A stretch of 64,000 bases of DNA from Aneurinibacillus sp. Ricciae_BoGa-3 (GCF_028421645.1 NZ_CP116887.1:479001-543000); one strand, 5' to 3'; positions 42,773-51,661 are shown, numbered from the stretch's first letter. Translations and numbers: made by a program. Notes: generated by a model not told the origin, from the letters alone.

Positions 42773-44071
42773 TTAGTTTGCAGATAATGCAAGCATAGTA
42801 GCCATATCGTCTTGCGCATTATCGATTAGTTTAAGGCCGAATGCTTCCTGAAGAACGTTCAGTACACCAGGTGTGATAAACTCAGGCGCTTTAGGCCCAA
42901 TGCGGATGTCTTGAATGCCGAGGCTGAACAGGCCGAGCAGGATGGCTACTGCTTTTTGCTCAAACCAGGAAAGCACAATGCTTACTGGCAGTTCATTAAC
43001 GCTGCAGCCGAACGCGTCTGCAAGAGCAAGCGCAATTTTAACAGTCGAACCTGAGTTGTTGCACTGGCCAAGGTCAATATAGCGTGGAATGTCGGTGCCA
43101 GGAACGGTTCCATAATCCACATCGTTAAAGCGGAATTTACCGCAAGAAGTTGTCAGAATTACCGTTTCCGGAGGTAGGGAAGTTGCCAGCTCACGATAGT
43201 AGTCGCCGCCTTTGCCAGGTGCATCACAGCCTGCGATAACAAAGAAGCGTTTGATTTTTCCTGCTTTAACCGCGTCGATAATTTCTGGCGCGATTCCCAG
43301 AACGGTCTCATGGTGGAAACCTGTTGTAAGCGTCTGATCAGATTCCATGTTTGCTTCAGGTAAAGCTAAAGCTCTTTCAATAAGCGGCGTGAAGTCATCG
43401 TTCTCGACTTTTTGTACGCCTTCAAGGCCTGCTACTTCATAAGAGAAGAAGCGGTCAGCGTATGTTCCTTTAATCGGCATTACGCAGTTTGTTGTGGCCA
43501 GGATGGCGCCAGGGAATTCCTCAAACAGACGGCGCTGGTCATACCAGGCTTTCCCGATGTTGCCTTTGAGGTGCGGATATTTCTTCAGTTCAGGGTAGCC
43601 GTGAGCCGGAAGCATTTCAGAGTGCGTATAAATGTTGATGCCTTTGCCTTCTGTTTGCTTGAGAAGCATCTCAAGGGCGAACAGGTTATGTCCGGTTACA
43701 ACGATGCATTTCCCTTCGACTTTATTCTGGGTGACTTGCACCGGTTGCGGAATGCCAAGATGTGAAGTATGCGCACGATCCAGTAAATCCATAACCTTGA
43801 CGGCTGCTTGGCCAACTTTCATCGCCATATCGATGTGTTCCTGCTTGTTGAAGTTGGAATTCGTGAGCGTCATATAAAGAGCTTCATGTGTCGTAGCGTC
43901 AACGAACGGATCCGAATAGCCAAGCTGGCGAGCGTGTGTTGCGTAGGCCGCAATACCTTTCAGCGCGAAAATCATGGTATCTTGTAGACTTGCGATGTCT
44001 TCATTCTTACCACAAACACCAATTACCTTGCATCCCCCGATTGCTGTTTGTTCGCATTGATAACAAAACAT
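42773..44071 (-). CDS. hcp: Hybrid cluster protein (hydroxylamine/NO reductase)
   Basis: A 432-residue hybrid cluster protein. The N-terminal Cys set C3-x2-C6-x7-C14-x5-C20 binds the conventional cluster; later Cys residues in GCDAPGKG, TTSCGKFR and the LGQCNNSGS region belong to the hybrid 4Fe-2S-2O cluster. It reduces nitric oxide or hydroxylamine in oxygen-limited cells. The start at 44071 follows GGGGAGGC; ATG 44107 lacks a site. An FNR-type operator at -41.5 indicates anaerobic activation. There is no adjacent hcr reductase gene. Confidence 0.96.
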   Translation of the reverse strand: MFCYQCEQTAIGGCKVIGVCGKNEDIASLQDTMIFALKGIAAYATHARQLGYSDPFVDATTHEALYMTLTNSNFNKQEHIDMAMKVGQAAVKVMDLLDRAHTSHLGIPQPVQVTQNKVEGKCIVVTGHNLFALEMLLKQTEGKGINIYTHSEMLPAHGYPELKKYPHLKGNIGKAWYDQRRLFEEFPGAILATTNCVMPIKGTYADRFFSYEVAGLEGVQKVENDDFTPLIERALALPEANMESDQTLTTGFHHETVLGIAPEIIDAVKAGKIKRFFVIAGCDAPGKGGDYYRELATSLPPETVILTTSCGKFRFNDVDYGTVPGTDIPRYIDLGQCNNSGSTVKIALALADAFGCSVNELPVSIVLSWFEQKAVAILLGLFSLGIQDIRIGPKAPEFITPGVLNVLQEAFGLKLIDNAQDDMATMLALSAN

Positions 44072-44123
44072 TATATAAGCCTCCCCGTGTTTGAATCGAT
44101 GTATCATTTGTTCTTATGCTGTA

Positions 44124-44129
44124 ATGATA
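44124..44129 (-). promoter_or_regulatory. -10 element of the hcp promoter
   Basis: TATCAT on the minus strand, with the predicted start of transcription near 44117, 46 bases before the hcp start codon. A -35 element is poor, as usual for activator-dependent promoters. Confidence 0.6.
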
Positions 44130-44150
44130 GCGCAGGGACAGGGGAGTGTA

Positions 44151-44166
44151 TGTGATGTTTATCACT
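44151..44166 (-). promoter_or_regulatory. FNR-type operator of hcp
   Basis: TGTGATGTTTATCACT matches the FNR/CRP consensus TGTGA-N6-TCACA at nine of ten positions. Its centre is 32 bases from the centre of the -10 box, i.e. at about -41.5, the position for class II activation. Confidence 0.75.
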
Positions 44167-44201
44167 AGAGGGCAAATTGCTGTGGTCGTCGGTTAAGAGT
44201 A

Positions 44202-44819
44202 GTGTTAAAAAACTGGGGGATCGACGACAGGATAAAAGTAGGCGGGACGTTGCACAAAGTCATTCGCCTAGCTAATGACGATAACAACAATGATGAGGAT
44301 CTGCCATATTGGCAACAGGATACTTGGTTTAAACCCCATGAAGATATCTGGGCGTTGGAAGCCAGAAAATTGGTTCTGGCGGGTAATTGGAAATCCGATA
44401 TTATTACAAAGGTTAAACAAATAGCTATTCATCAGCTGCTGGGAATGTCCCGTAAGGAAGCGGAGCAAACAATTTCCCAACTGCTGCGTGTAAATATGAA
44501 TCGCGCCCAACTCATCGTTACCACAGAGACGACTTATGCGTACAATCGCGGTCGTCTTTCTTCATTTCATACGAATGATGTGGATTACGTAAGGTTCTCA
44601 GCGGTTATGGAAGCCCGTACCAGCCCGCAGTGCAGAAACCCCGCACGGTTTGATTATGAGGATGGATGATTCGGATTTACCTGCAAATACACCGCCTCGC
44701 ATGGCCGTTGTCGTTCTATGACGCCTATATACTCAAGTTATCAACCAGAGTTGATTACGCCGGAATCTCTTGATTGGAGTAAAGTTAAACCTTTACCTAC
44801 AGGATGGAGAACGGGATAA
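44202..44819 (+). pseudogene. Phage head morphogenesis protein remnant (SPP1 gp7/Mu F type)
   Basis: The frame opens with GTG 44202, stays open for 155 codons to TGA 44667, and continues in the same frame to TAA 44817. Family signatures are IVTTETTYAYNRGRL, VRFSAVMEARTSPQC and, beyond the stop, HGRCRSM; between the last two the alternative frame reads LPANTPPR, as expected in the intact family, so a pair of small indels is likely. The first part of the minor head protein (several hundred residues usually) is missing. No other phage gene is nearby, so it is a solitary scar of a prophage. Confidence 0.75.
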
Positions 44820-45086
44820 GCTTGCTAACGGATTAACAGCATGATATTAGCCTAGAACTGTCCATTTTGTTTTTAATATATATCTTTAGTTTATCCTCGC
44901 CTTCCATCGGCCCGGTATAGTAGCCGAAGCCGTGGTTTTTTTGGCGGTTTGTGTTATATAGTCATAACTAATGCTCTGAGGTAGCTACGGAAGATTTTCA
45001 ACGAACCGTTAGGATACTTGTCTGCACCACTATAAGGACAACCGAATATTATATAAGAAAATATCTAAGAAGGGAGAATTTTATCG
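44820..45086. other. Intergenic region without recognised feature
   Basis: AT-rich, no terminator or gene seen. A possible ribosome site AGAAGGGAG at its right end belongs to the next gene. Confidence 0.4.
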
Positions 45087-45578
45087 ATGAGTAAGAAAAA
45101 TGATCATAAACATCATAAGAGAACGATTACTACCGGGCCATTTTACGTTTCTAGAGTGACTAACAATGGGGGGCCAAATGACCTCCTTATTATAATTATT
45201 AAAAATCCAACTAACCGGACATTGCAAGCCGATTTATCAATCGAAACATGCCTCCCTCCAAGTAGTCCTCCAACAACAACACCGGAAGAGACTAATGAGG
45301 TGGCAGTCAACGCAGGCTTCGGAAGGACACCTATACATCCACACCATTGTCTTCGACTAGAAATCCCAATTGCGGCGTTTCAAAATCATGCCCTTCGCGT
45401 GACTTCTACCGGTGATTATGAGGTAGGAGAAGATCGCCCAAAACATGGGAAGCTAGAAATCACAGTAATTGGAGGAACAGGAATATTTGGTGGTAGTTCA
45501 GGACTAATTACTGCTGATCCTACCTTGTTCTTCCGTTATGGAGATTTCGTCGTTGGAAAAGATGAAGATGACGAATAA
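45087..45578 (+). CDS. Orphan hypothetical protein
   Basis: A 163-residue protein, not recognised. The N terminus is Lys/His-rich (KKNDHKHHKRT), followed by a predicted beta-rich region with NNGGPNDLLIIIIKNPTNRTL, a Pro/Thr-rich loop in the middle (PPSSPPTTTPEETNE), a second beta region, and an acidic end (GKDEDDE). There is no signal peptide. It might be a spore-surface or structural protein, but this is a guess from composition. The ATG has AGAAGGGAG ahead. It lies inside a region of decayed genes. Confidence 0.55.
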   Translation: MSKKNDHKHHKRTITTGPFYVSRVTNNGGPNDLLIIIIKNPTNRTLQADLSIETCLPPSSPPTTTPEETNEVAVNAGFGRTPIHPHHCLRLEIPIAAFQNHALRVTSTGDYEVGEDRPKHGKLEITVIGGTGIFGGSSGLITADPTLFFRYGDFVVGKDEDDE

Positions 45579-45851
45579 TTTAAACGTCAGATAGATTCAA
45601 AAAATAAATTAAAGTAGTTCCCTATAAGCCGGGGCAACTGCTTTCTTACATCCCTTAAGTCCGATAACACGCATTTTGGTAAACTATGAACCTACCCGCT
45701 GCCAGATGTGCCAGAAACGAAGTAGGGCAACGTTTCTCTTGCTCTTTGTGTGCTCTTATACGAATAGAAATTGTAATGGACGTCACGCCGACATATAACT
45801 GTCAGATAATGTTCTTTCTCCAGACACAAGTAACTCAAATTTATAAAACAG
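45579..45851. other. Intergenic region without recognised feature
   Basis: A weak CCCTATAAGCCGGGG-type hairpin lies near 45620. No gene or promoter that I can support. Confidence 0.35.
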
Positions 45852-46280
45852 CAAGTGCTACAATCGGGGGTATTGGCAGGAATGGCATTCAACAATGCAA
45901 GGTCTTGGATATATTCACGCGATGGCCCACCAGTTGGGCGGTATGTATGATTTGCCGCATGGCGTGTGCAATGCGATATTACTTCCGCATGTGGAAGAGT
46001 ATAACGCAAAAGTAGTACCTGAACGATTTGTGGATATTGCTAGAGCTTTGGGAGAGAACGTGGAAGGCATAGAACCAGTGGAAGCAGCTGCAGTTGCTAT
46101 TCGGGCAATTAAAAAGCTTTCGATTGATGTAGGAATTCCGTCCGGTCTAGCGGAGCTGAACGTAAAAGAAGAGGATTTCCCATTATTGGCCGAGAATGCG
46201 ATGAAAGATGCATGCGGTATTACAAATCCGAGGCAGCCAACAAAGATGAAGTGATTGCATTGTTTGCGAAAGCGATGTAA
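45852..46280 (+). pseudogene. Iron-containing alcohol dehydrogenase remnant
   Basis: The C-terminal third of a group III iron alcohol dehydrogenase. Reading frames shift twice. The first piece reads [10 protein letters not shown] (about 45855-45899), then a one-base insertion moves to [19 protein letters not shown], which has the two metal-binding His, and near 46237 a second shift is needed to reach [13 protein letters not shown] and the stop at 46278. About 250 N-terminal residues are missing. No enzyme can be made. Confidence 0.85.
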
Positions 46281-46289
46281 AAAACAAAA

Positions 46290-46320
46290 GGGAGGCGGGA
46301 ATATTTCCTGCCTCTCTTCT
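46290..46320 (+). terminator. Terminator after the dehydrogenase remnant
   Basis: GGGAGGCGGGAA / TTTCCTGCCTC around TA, followed by TCTTCTTGTTC. Confidence 0.65.
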
Positions 46321-46507
46321 TGTTCTTTCCAACTGTTTTATCTCCTCGGTCATATCGTATCTACTGGTGTTGATTAGAATTTTAATCATATAAATCGGAA
46401 TATTATGAAATTCACTTTGCGTTTTTGTTTGTAAACGATTACAATTGTGTCAAGAAAGTAACTTTGTTGGAATTCTTAGTTTTATAAAATTATCAAAGGA
46501 GGTAAAC

Positions 46508-48142
46508 ATGGCTCATAATTTTTCACGAAATTTGAAATGGACTAAGGTGATCGGCTGCCTGATGTTGACGGCTACTGTTGGGACGCTTGGTTTGGGTGGG
46601 TCTGCCACGTCTACGAAGGCGGCAGTGTCAGCATCGAATGTCACAACCATTCCACAGGTAGCAGGTCCTATACCCGTCACATATAATTCGCATCCATTCA
46701 CTGTTGGCGGGACTGACCTGGCAAGTCATGGCTATCGTCTGGATGAGTATTTTATCAGTGGGAAGGCAAATGTGTACGACTGGGGAGCTAATGGCACCGC
46801 GGCAACACCACAGGTTCGAACCCCAAACGCACCTTATACTACCCGTATGGTCATCAGGCGCCCCAACAACCCGAGTAAGTTCAGCGGAAACGTATGGGTG
46901 GAGCTGAATAACCCATCCAGAGGTTGGGACGTCGAAGTTGAGTGGCCGACCGTACAGGAGAAGGTTCTGCGCGACGGTGACATCTGGGTGGCGTTAACTG
47001 TTAAACCGAATGTAATCGCTTCATTGAAACGCATCGATGCAAAGCGCTATGCCCCGCTTTCAATGGCGAACCCGCTTCCTCCTGATAAGCAATCAAGCGG
47101 TAAACTTCCTGGAGAAACAGGCTACGATGAGAACCTTTCCAAGCTATACGAGAACGGTCTTGTTTGGGATATTTTAAGCCAAACGGGGGCCCTTATTCGA
47201 AGCAAAAGCACTAACAATCCGCTTCATGCGTATGACGTGAAATACGTTTTTGCAACTGGCGAGTCACAAACAGGATTTTTTCTAAACACATATGCAGCAG
47301 ATTTTGCAGAAAACGCAAAGCTTAAAAATGGACACACGGTTTATGATGGGTTTGTATCGGTTTCCGGGGCTGGTAGGACGGTACCGATTAATCAAAGCGT
47401 ACCGGACACCGGTGTAAACGACCCACGTAGTCAGTTGCCAAGCAAACATGTACCTTTTATGCGGATCGATTCACAGGGCGACGTATTTCAGCTTGGCAGC
47501 TATCTGTGGCGAAGACCAGACAGTGACGCACCTGGAGCCGGTTACCGTATGTATGAAATCACAGGTGCTCCTCATGGTCCCGCCTTCATCGTGAATTATC
47601 AGCCATTGGAGGCGGACATCTTAAAAGCAGGTAACCTGCCATCCGATGTACCCTATGCCTACGGGGGCGTTGAACCAAAAGCAAATACTATGCCACGCCA
47701 ATACATCGAGCCAGCGATGTTCGCAAACATGGAACGCTGGGTTATTAAAGGAATTCGTCCGCCTCATGCTGAACCATTGAGTGTAAAGCAGGGCGTTGGC
47801 AAGCAAACTAGTCTTTTCGGTGAAACCATTAATGCCTCGTTCGTGAAGGACCAATATGGAAACGTACTTGGAGGCGTAAGAAGCCCAAGTGTCGATGTGC
47901 CCACCGCAACCTACTACGAGTCTGCCACCGCCAAACCGGGGTATCCATTTGCCTGGTCATTTGGTCATCAGGATGACTTCAGAAGCGAAACCCTGCAAAA
48001 GATATATGGAGCAGTTGGAACGCATCAAAAATACGTAGCTAAGGTCCAGGCTTCCGTGAAACAGTTGGAGAGCCAGAGGTGGCTTGAACCACAGGAGGGT
48101 GACAAAATTATTCAACAAGCGGAGCTGACGCCGATCCCTTAA
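46508..48142 (+). CDS. Secreted alpha/beta hydrolase domain protein
   Basis: A 544-residue exported protein: signal peptide about residues 1-39 and then one long domain of the alpha/beta-hydrolase 'domain 10' type (PF20091-like). The likely nucleophile Ser is in FATGESQTGFF, and later Asp/His candidates are in SQGDVFQLG and GAPHG. Substrates of the family are unknown. The start at 46508 follows AAAGGAGGTAAAC, with a longer start at 46445 excluded because this site lies within it. It follows a dehydrogenase remnant and has its own terminator. Confidence 0.8.
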   Translation: MAHNFSRNLKWTKVIGCLMLTATVGTLGLGGSATSTKAAVSASNVTTIPQVAGPIPVTYNSHPFTVGGTDLASHGYRLDEYFISGKANVYDWGANGTAATPQVRTPNAPYTTRMVIRRPNNPSKFSGNVWVELNNPSRGWDVEVEWPTVQEKVLRDGDIWVALTVKPNVIASLKRIDAKRYAPLSMANPLPPDKQSSGKLPGETGYDENLSKLYENGLVWDILSQTGALIRSKSTNNPLHAYDVKYVFATGESQTGFFLNTYAADFAENAKLKNGHTVYDGFVSVSGAGRTVPINQSVPDTGVNDPRSQLPSKHVPFMRIDSQGDVFQLGSYLWRRPDSDAPGAGYRMYEITGAPHGPAFIVNYQPLEADILKAGNLPSDVPYAYGGVEPKANTMPRQYIEPAMFANMERWVIKGIRPPHAEPLSVKQGVGKQTSLFGETINASFVKDQYGNVLGGVRSPSVDVPTATYYESATAKPGYPFAWSFGHQDDFRSETLQKIYGAVGTHQKYVAKVQASVKQLESQRWLEPQEGDKIIQQAELTPIP

Positions 48143-48166
48143 CCATCTAAATAAACACTAAGATGA

Positions 48167-48212
48167 GAACACCCGTAAGACATGATTGATTGGTCAAGCG
48201 GGTGTTCTTCTT
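48167..48212. terminator. Bidirectional terminator
   Basis: GAACACCCG / CGGGTGTTC around a 23-base loop, then TTCTT. It separates the hydrolase from the convergent yokU. Confidence 0.7.
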
Positions 48213-48231
48213 AAAAGTAAAAGGAAAAATA

Positions 48232-48507
48232 CTAAGAACCCCTCTGTTCGATCCGCGGAAGCTTCACACGCGGCGCATTCATGAGCTGTTCGTAAGTAAA
48301 CTTCAGCCCCAGTTGTGTTATATCATTCAAGTACAGTGCATCTTCGATTTTCTGCGTGATCTCCTCAGAGATATAGGCACTGCAATTGTGGCAGACGATT
48401 GCCGGAATTTGCAGAATCTCAACTGTCTTCCTGCCATCCGGTGTAATCCAGTAGCAATCCTTTATCCCCTCGCCTGCTTCCTGTTCGCACCAAATGCACA
48501 ATGCCAT
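48232..48507 (-). CDS. yokU: YokU family zinc-ribbon protein
   Basis: A 91-residue protein with two Cys pairs, C4-x2-C7 and C39-x2-C42, expected to bind zinc, and a C-terminal helical part with LMNAPRVKLPR. The family YokU accompanies lysine 2,3-aminomutase loci in Bacillus. It starts 13 bases after the kamA stop with AAGGAGGAGACC, so it is co-transcribed with kamA. Its function is unknown. Confidence 0.8.
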   Translation of the reverse strand: MALCIWCEQEAGEGIKDCYWITPDGRKTVEILQIPAIVCHNCSAYISEEITQKIEDALYLNDITQLGLKFTYEQLMNAPRVKLPRIEQRGS

Positions 48508-48519
48508 AGGTCTCCTCCT

Positions 48520-49947
48520 TTATCCTTGGTGATCAGGCCCTTTTGCTTTTGCAAGTTTAGCTTTCATCTGGTCGCGCTTTTCCCGGAGGTCTTTCAACGA
48601 AGAATGCTCTGCGGCTGCTTGATAGTTTTTCCGTTTGTTCATGCGCCGCAGATTCTCAGGGACCAGGTTGAATTGCTCGTCACGCATAATAGCGGAAATC
48701 CCCACCGACTCCGCAGGATTCGTAACGCCATAAAATTCATTGAAGTAGGCGTCAGCCCGGCCCGGGACATAACCCTTCGGCTCAGGATAAGAAGTAATCA
48801 CACCTTCAAAGTTGCGCAGCACCACTTTTTCCGGGCTCTGCGAAATCATGTAGTTTGGCTGCAGCGAAATCTTTCCGCCGCCCCCCGGCGCATCTACAAC
48901 AAATGTCGGAACGGCATAGCCGGATGTATGCCCCCGCAGCCCTTCAATGATTTCCAGCCCTTTTGAAACGGGCGCCCGGAAATGGCCGATTCCCTCCGAT
49001 AAATCACACTGATAGATGTAATACGGCCGAACCCGGATTTTTACCAGCTCGTGCATGAGCTTCTTCATAATTGGTACGCTGTCATTAATTCCAGCCAGAA
49101 TAACCGATTGATTACCGATGGGGACACCTGCGTTCGCCAGCATTTCACAGGCTTTTTTGGCTTCGGGTGTAATCTCAAGCGGCGTATTAAAATGAGTGTT
49201 CAGCCAAACAGGGTGGTACTTCTTCAAAATATTACACAGATTCTCCGTGATGCGCTGCGGAAACACAACAGGCGCGCGGGTCCCGATCCGAATAATTTCA
49301 ACATGCGGGATCACCCGCAAGTTTTTTAGCACATACTCAAGCACAGTGTCATTAATTAGGAGGCCGTCTCCGCCAGATATCAGCACATCTCGTACTTCAG
49401 GGGCACTTCGAATGTAGGCGATAGCCGCATCAAGCTGTTTCTTCGGAACGCCCATTCCAACCTGGCCTGAGAAGCGGCGGCGCGTACAATACCGGCAGTA
49501 CATGGAGCATTGGTTTGTCACCAGGAAAAGCACGCGGTCAGGATAGCGATGGGTTAATCCGGGAACCGGAGAGTCTTCGTCCTCGTACAGCGGGTCTTCC
49601 AAATCGTATTTCGTCTTCAACATTTCAGCAGATATCGGTACCGACTGCATGCGTACCGGGCAGCGGGGATCGTCGGGATTCATGAGATTGGCATAGTAAG
49701 GTGTAATATTTAGTGGAATGGTCTGTGTTGAGATGCGCACGCCTTCCTCTTCTTCCGGGGTAAGATTCACTACTTGTTTTAATTCTTCTACTGTTTTTAT
49801 GGTATGGGTTAACTGCCAGAGCCAGTCATTCCATTGTTCATCCGTTACATCTTTCCACAAAAGTACGCGGTGGAAGTCGCGGGATATGACAGGGGTCGGC
49901 AGGCAGGCTCCAGCAGGCTGGTTTACGTCTCGTTCCAGTAAGCTCAT
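48520..49947 (-). CDS. kamA: Lysine 2,3-aminomutase KamA
   Basis: A 475-residue radical SAM, PLP-dependent enzyme that converts L-lysine to L-beta-lysine. The radical SAM Cys triad is C147-x3-C151-x2-C154 in CSMYCRYC, the SAM-binding GGDG is in LISGGDGLL, and the PLP Lys lies in the APGGGGK segment. The C-terminal zinc-binding Cys found in clostridial enzymes is not obvious. The ATG has AAGGAGG at good distance. A sigma-54 promoter lies 44 bases upstream. With AblB it gives N-acetyl-beta-lysine, a compatible solute; the Bacillus locus is linked to sporulation. Confidence 0.96.
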   Translation of the reverse strand: MSLLERDVNQPAGACLPTPVISRDFHRVLLWKDVTDEQWNDWLWQLTHTIKTVEELKQVVNLTPEEEEGVRISTQTIPLNITPYYANLMNPDDPRCPVRMQSVPISAEMLKTKYDLEDPLYEDEDSPVPGLTHRYPDRVLFLVTNQCSMYCRYCTRRRFSGQVGMGVPKKQLDAAIAYIRSAPEVRDVLISGGDGLLINDTVLEYVLKNLRVIPHVEIIRIGTRAPVVFPQRITENLCNILKKYHPVWLNTHFNTPLEITPEAKKACEMLANAGVPIGNQSVILAGINDSVPIMKKLMHELVKIRVRPYYIYQCDLSEGIGHFRAPVSKGLEIIEGLRGHTSGYAVPTFVVDAPGGGGKISLQPNYMISQSPEKVVLRNFEGVITSYPEPKGYVPGRADAYFNEFYGVTNPAESVGISAIMRDEQFNLVPENLRRMNKRKNYQAAAEHSSLKDLREKRDQMKAKLAKAKGPDHQG

Positions 49948-49990
49948 GTACGGGAACCTCCTTAAGATGGTTTTATTTGCTTATTACAAT

Positions 49991-50006
49991 AGCAATTTTC
50001 GTGCCA
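49991..50006 (-). promoter_or_regulatory. Sigma-54 promoter of kamA-yokU
   Basis: On the minus strand TGGCAC-GAAAA-TTGCT, a consensus -24/-12 element, with the predicted start of transcription about 33 bases before the kamA start codon. Confidence 0.9.
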
Positions 50007-50028
50007 GTTTTTAGCCGCTTATATATAA

Positions 50029-50057
50029 AAAAAGAGAAGGAATATCCCCTCTCTTTT
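50029..50057 (-). terminator. Terminator of the kamR gene
   Basis: AAAGAGAGGG / CCTTCTCTTT around GATATT on the minus strand, followed by a T run, between kamR and the kamA promoter. Confidence 0.85.
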
Positions 50058-50086
50058 GGTGCGAGTACAGACAACTAAATTAAATT

Positions 50087-50106
50087 CCTGCAAAATATTC
50101 GGCAGG
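50087..50106. promoter_or_regulatory. Candidate upstream activator site for KamR
   Basis: CCTGC-N10-GCAGG dyad 81-100 bases upstream of the kamA -24 box, with a further half site CCTGC at 50117-50121. Position and symmetry suit an enhancer for a sigma-54 activator. Confidence 0.5.
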
Positions 50107-50134
50107 TTAAAAATTTCCTGCGCAAAAAATTTGG

Positions 50135-51559
50135 CTATAGGCGGTATTTCTTTAGCTTGTATTGCAGCGACTGCCGCTTTACCTGTAAGAACTCTGCGGT
50201 TCGGCTGATATTGCCCTCGCATTGACGCAGCGCATCCTGAATGATTTCGCGTTCGATTTTTTCCGTAATCTCAGTCAGGTTGATAGGGGTGGCAATTGAG
50301 CTTTGCGGCATGAAATCTAACAGTTTTTCTGGATGCATGGTTGCCAATATTACAGGGGATAAGGGGAGGTGCTCAGGTTCTATCCATTCTTCGCCTGCCT
50401 CAAGCATATGGAAAGCTGATTCGATAGAGTGGCTGAGTTCACGGATATTTCCTGGCCAGGGATACGCCAGTAGCTGGTTCATCGCAGAGTCGCTAAAACC
50501 CTTCACCTGTAGGCCGAATGCCTCGTTAAACTTGTTCATAAAGTGCTCAGCCAGCAGCGGAATATCTTTCTGTCTCTCGGAAAGGGGAGGAAGTTCAATA
50601 TTGACCACATTCAGGCGGAAAAATAAATCGCTGCGGATAATGCCGCCGCTAACCGCATCCTTCGCCGGGATGTTCATAGCTGCCAGAATGCGGACATCAA
50701 CCGCCTGCTCATTCATGCTGCCAATTCTCCGTATTTTTCCATCCTGCAAAACGCGCAGAAGTTTCGCCTGCAGCTGCAGGTCCAGGCTGTTTATCTCATC
50801 AAGTAACAGCGTGCCCCCGTTTGCCTGTTCAAAAATTCCCGGCCGGTCTATTGCACCTGTGAAGGCACCTTTTGTTGTACCAAACAGCAGTCCCTCCATT
50901 AAATCACCCGGCATCGCGGCACAGTTCTGGGCGATAAACGGTTTATTCCGCCTGATACCGGCATTGTGAATGCTCTGGGCAATTAATTCTTTTCCGGTTC
51001 CGGTTGCTCCCGTGATCAGGACAGGAGAGGCAGAGCGAGCTGCTTTTTTTGCTAGCGCGATTGCCCGGGCAAACAGCGGGCTTTCTCCGATTAAATCGTA
51101 AAACTGGTAACCGGTGGATTCACTTTTCTTGCCTCTGGTATTCTTCTGGACCAGCTGCTGGCGAAGCTGCAACACCTGGTCATGTAAATGTACAACCCGG
51201 GTAATGTCCTCCGCCAGTTCAACTGCACCCATTATATTCCCGGCCTGTTTAATAGGATACGTGCTGTTTATCGACGTAATTTGCTTGCCTTTGCTGTTTA
51301 CATACGTCTGGACTTTATCAACAATTTCCTCACCCGAATGGAGGACGCGTATTAGCGTACTGCTTTCGTTTGTCAGCGAAGGGAACAGATGGAAGATGTT
51401 ACGGCCCACTACATTTTCCTGTTCAAATCCGTCAATCTCAGCCATTCTCTTGTTGTAGAAGACTGTCGTGCCATCACTGCTGATAATATGGACCCCCACA
51501 TTTACGATGCCAAGCAGCCATTCAAAATGAGCGGACGTTAGAGCTGACAGAGTAGACAC
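50135..51559 (-). CDS. kamR: Sigma-54 activator of the kam locus (KamR-like)
   Basis: A 474-residue enhancer-binding protein. PAS sensor domain (about residues 15-115), AAA+ domain with Walker A GATGTGKE (184-191), the sigma-54 contact motif GAFTGA (231-236) and Walker B LLLDEIN, and a C-terminal Fis-type helix-turn-helix (EGNISRTAEFLQVKRQSL). It should activate the two sigma-54 promoters flanking it. In Bacillus thuringiensis the kam locus is known to be under sigma-54 and an activator named KamR. The start is GTG 51559 after AAGGGTGA. Confidence 0.9.
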   Translation of the reverse strand: MSTLSALTSAHFEWLLGIVNVGVHIISSDGTTVFYNKRMAEIDGFEQENVVGRNIFHLFPSLTNESSTLIRVLHSGEEIVDKVQTYVNSKGKQITSINSTYPIKQAGNIMGAVELAEDITRVVHLHDQVLQLRQQLVQKNTRGKKSESTGYQFYDLIGESPLFARAIALAKKAARSASPVLITGATGTGKELIAQSIHNAGIRRNKPFIAQNCAAMPGDLMEGLLFGTTKGAFTGAIDRPGIFEQANGGTLLLDEINSLDLQLQAKLLRVLQDGKIRRIGSMNEQAVDVRILAAMNIPAKDAVSGGIIRSDLFFRLNVVNIELPPLSERQKDIPLLAEHFMNKFNEAFGLQVKGFSDSAMNQLLAYPWPGNIRELSHSIESAFHMLEAGEEWIEPEHLPLSPVILATMHPEKLLDFMPQSSIATPINLTEITEKIEREIIQDALRQCEGNISRTAEFLQVKRQSLQYKLKKYRL

Positions 51560-51605
51560 GTGTAATCACCCTTATTTAATAAAATTAATGGTCGATATGC
51601 CTGTA

Positions 51606-51621
51606 TGGCACTAAATTTGCA
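51606..51621 (+). promoter_or_regulatory. Sigma-54 promoter of ablB operon
   Basis: TGGCAC-TAAAT-TTGCA, a perfect -24/-12 element, about 40 bases before the ablB start codon. Confidence 0.92.
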
Positions 51622-51661
51622 TAAAGAATAAGATAAATCCCAAGGTTCAGGAGGCGTATCA

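Noticed and set aside
45686-46015. A 109-codon frame rich in Cys and Met
   Set aside because: No ribosome site and it overlaps the alcohol dehydrogenase remnant in another frame; both frames are shadows.
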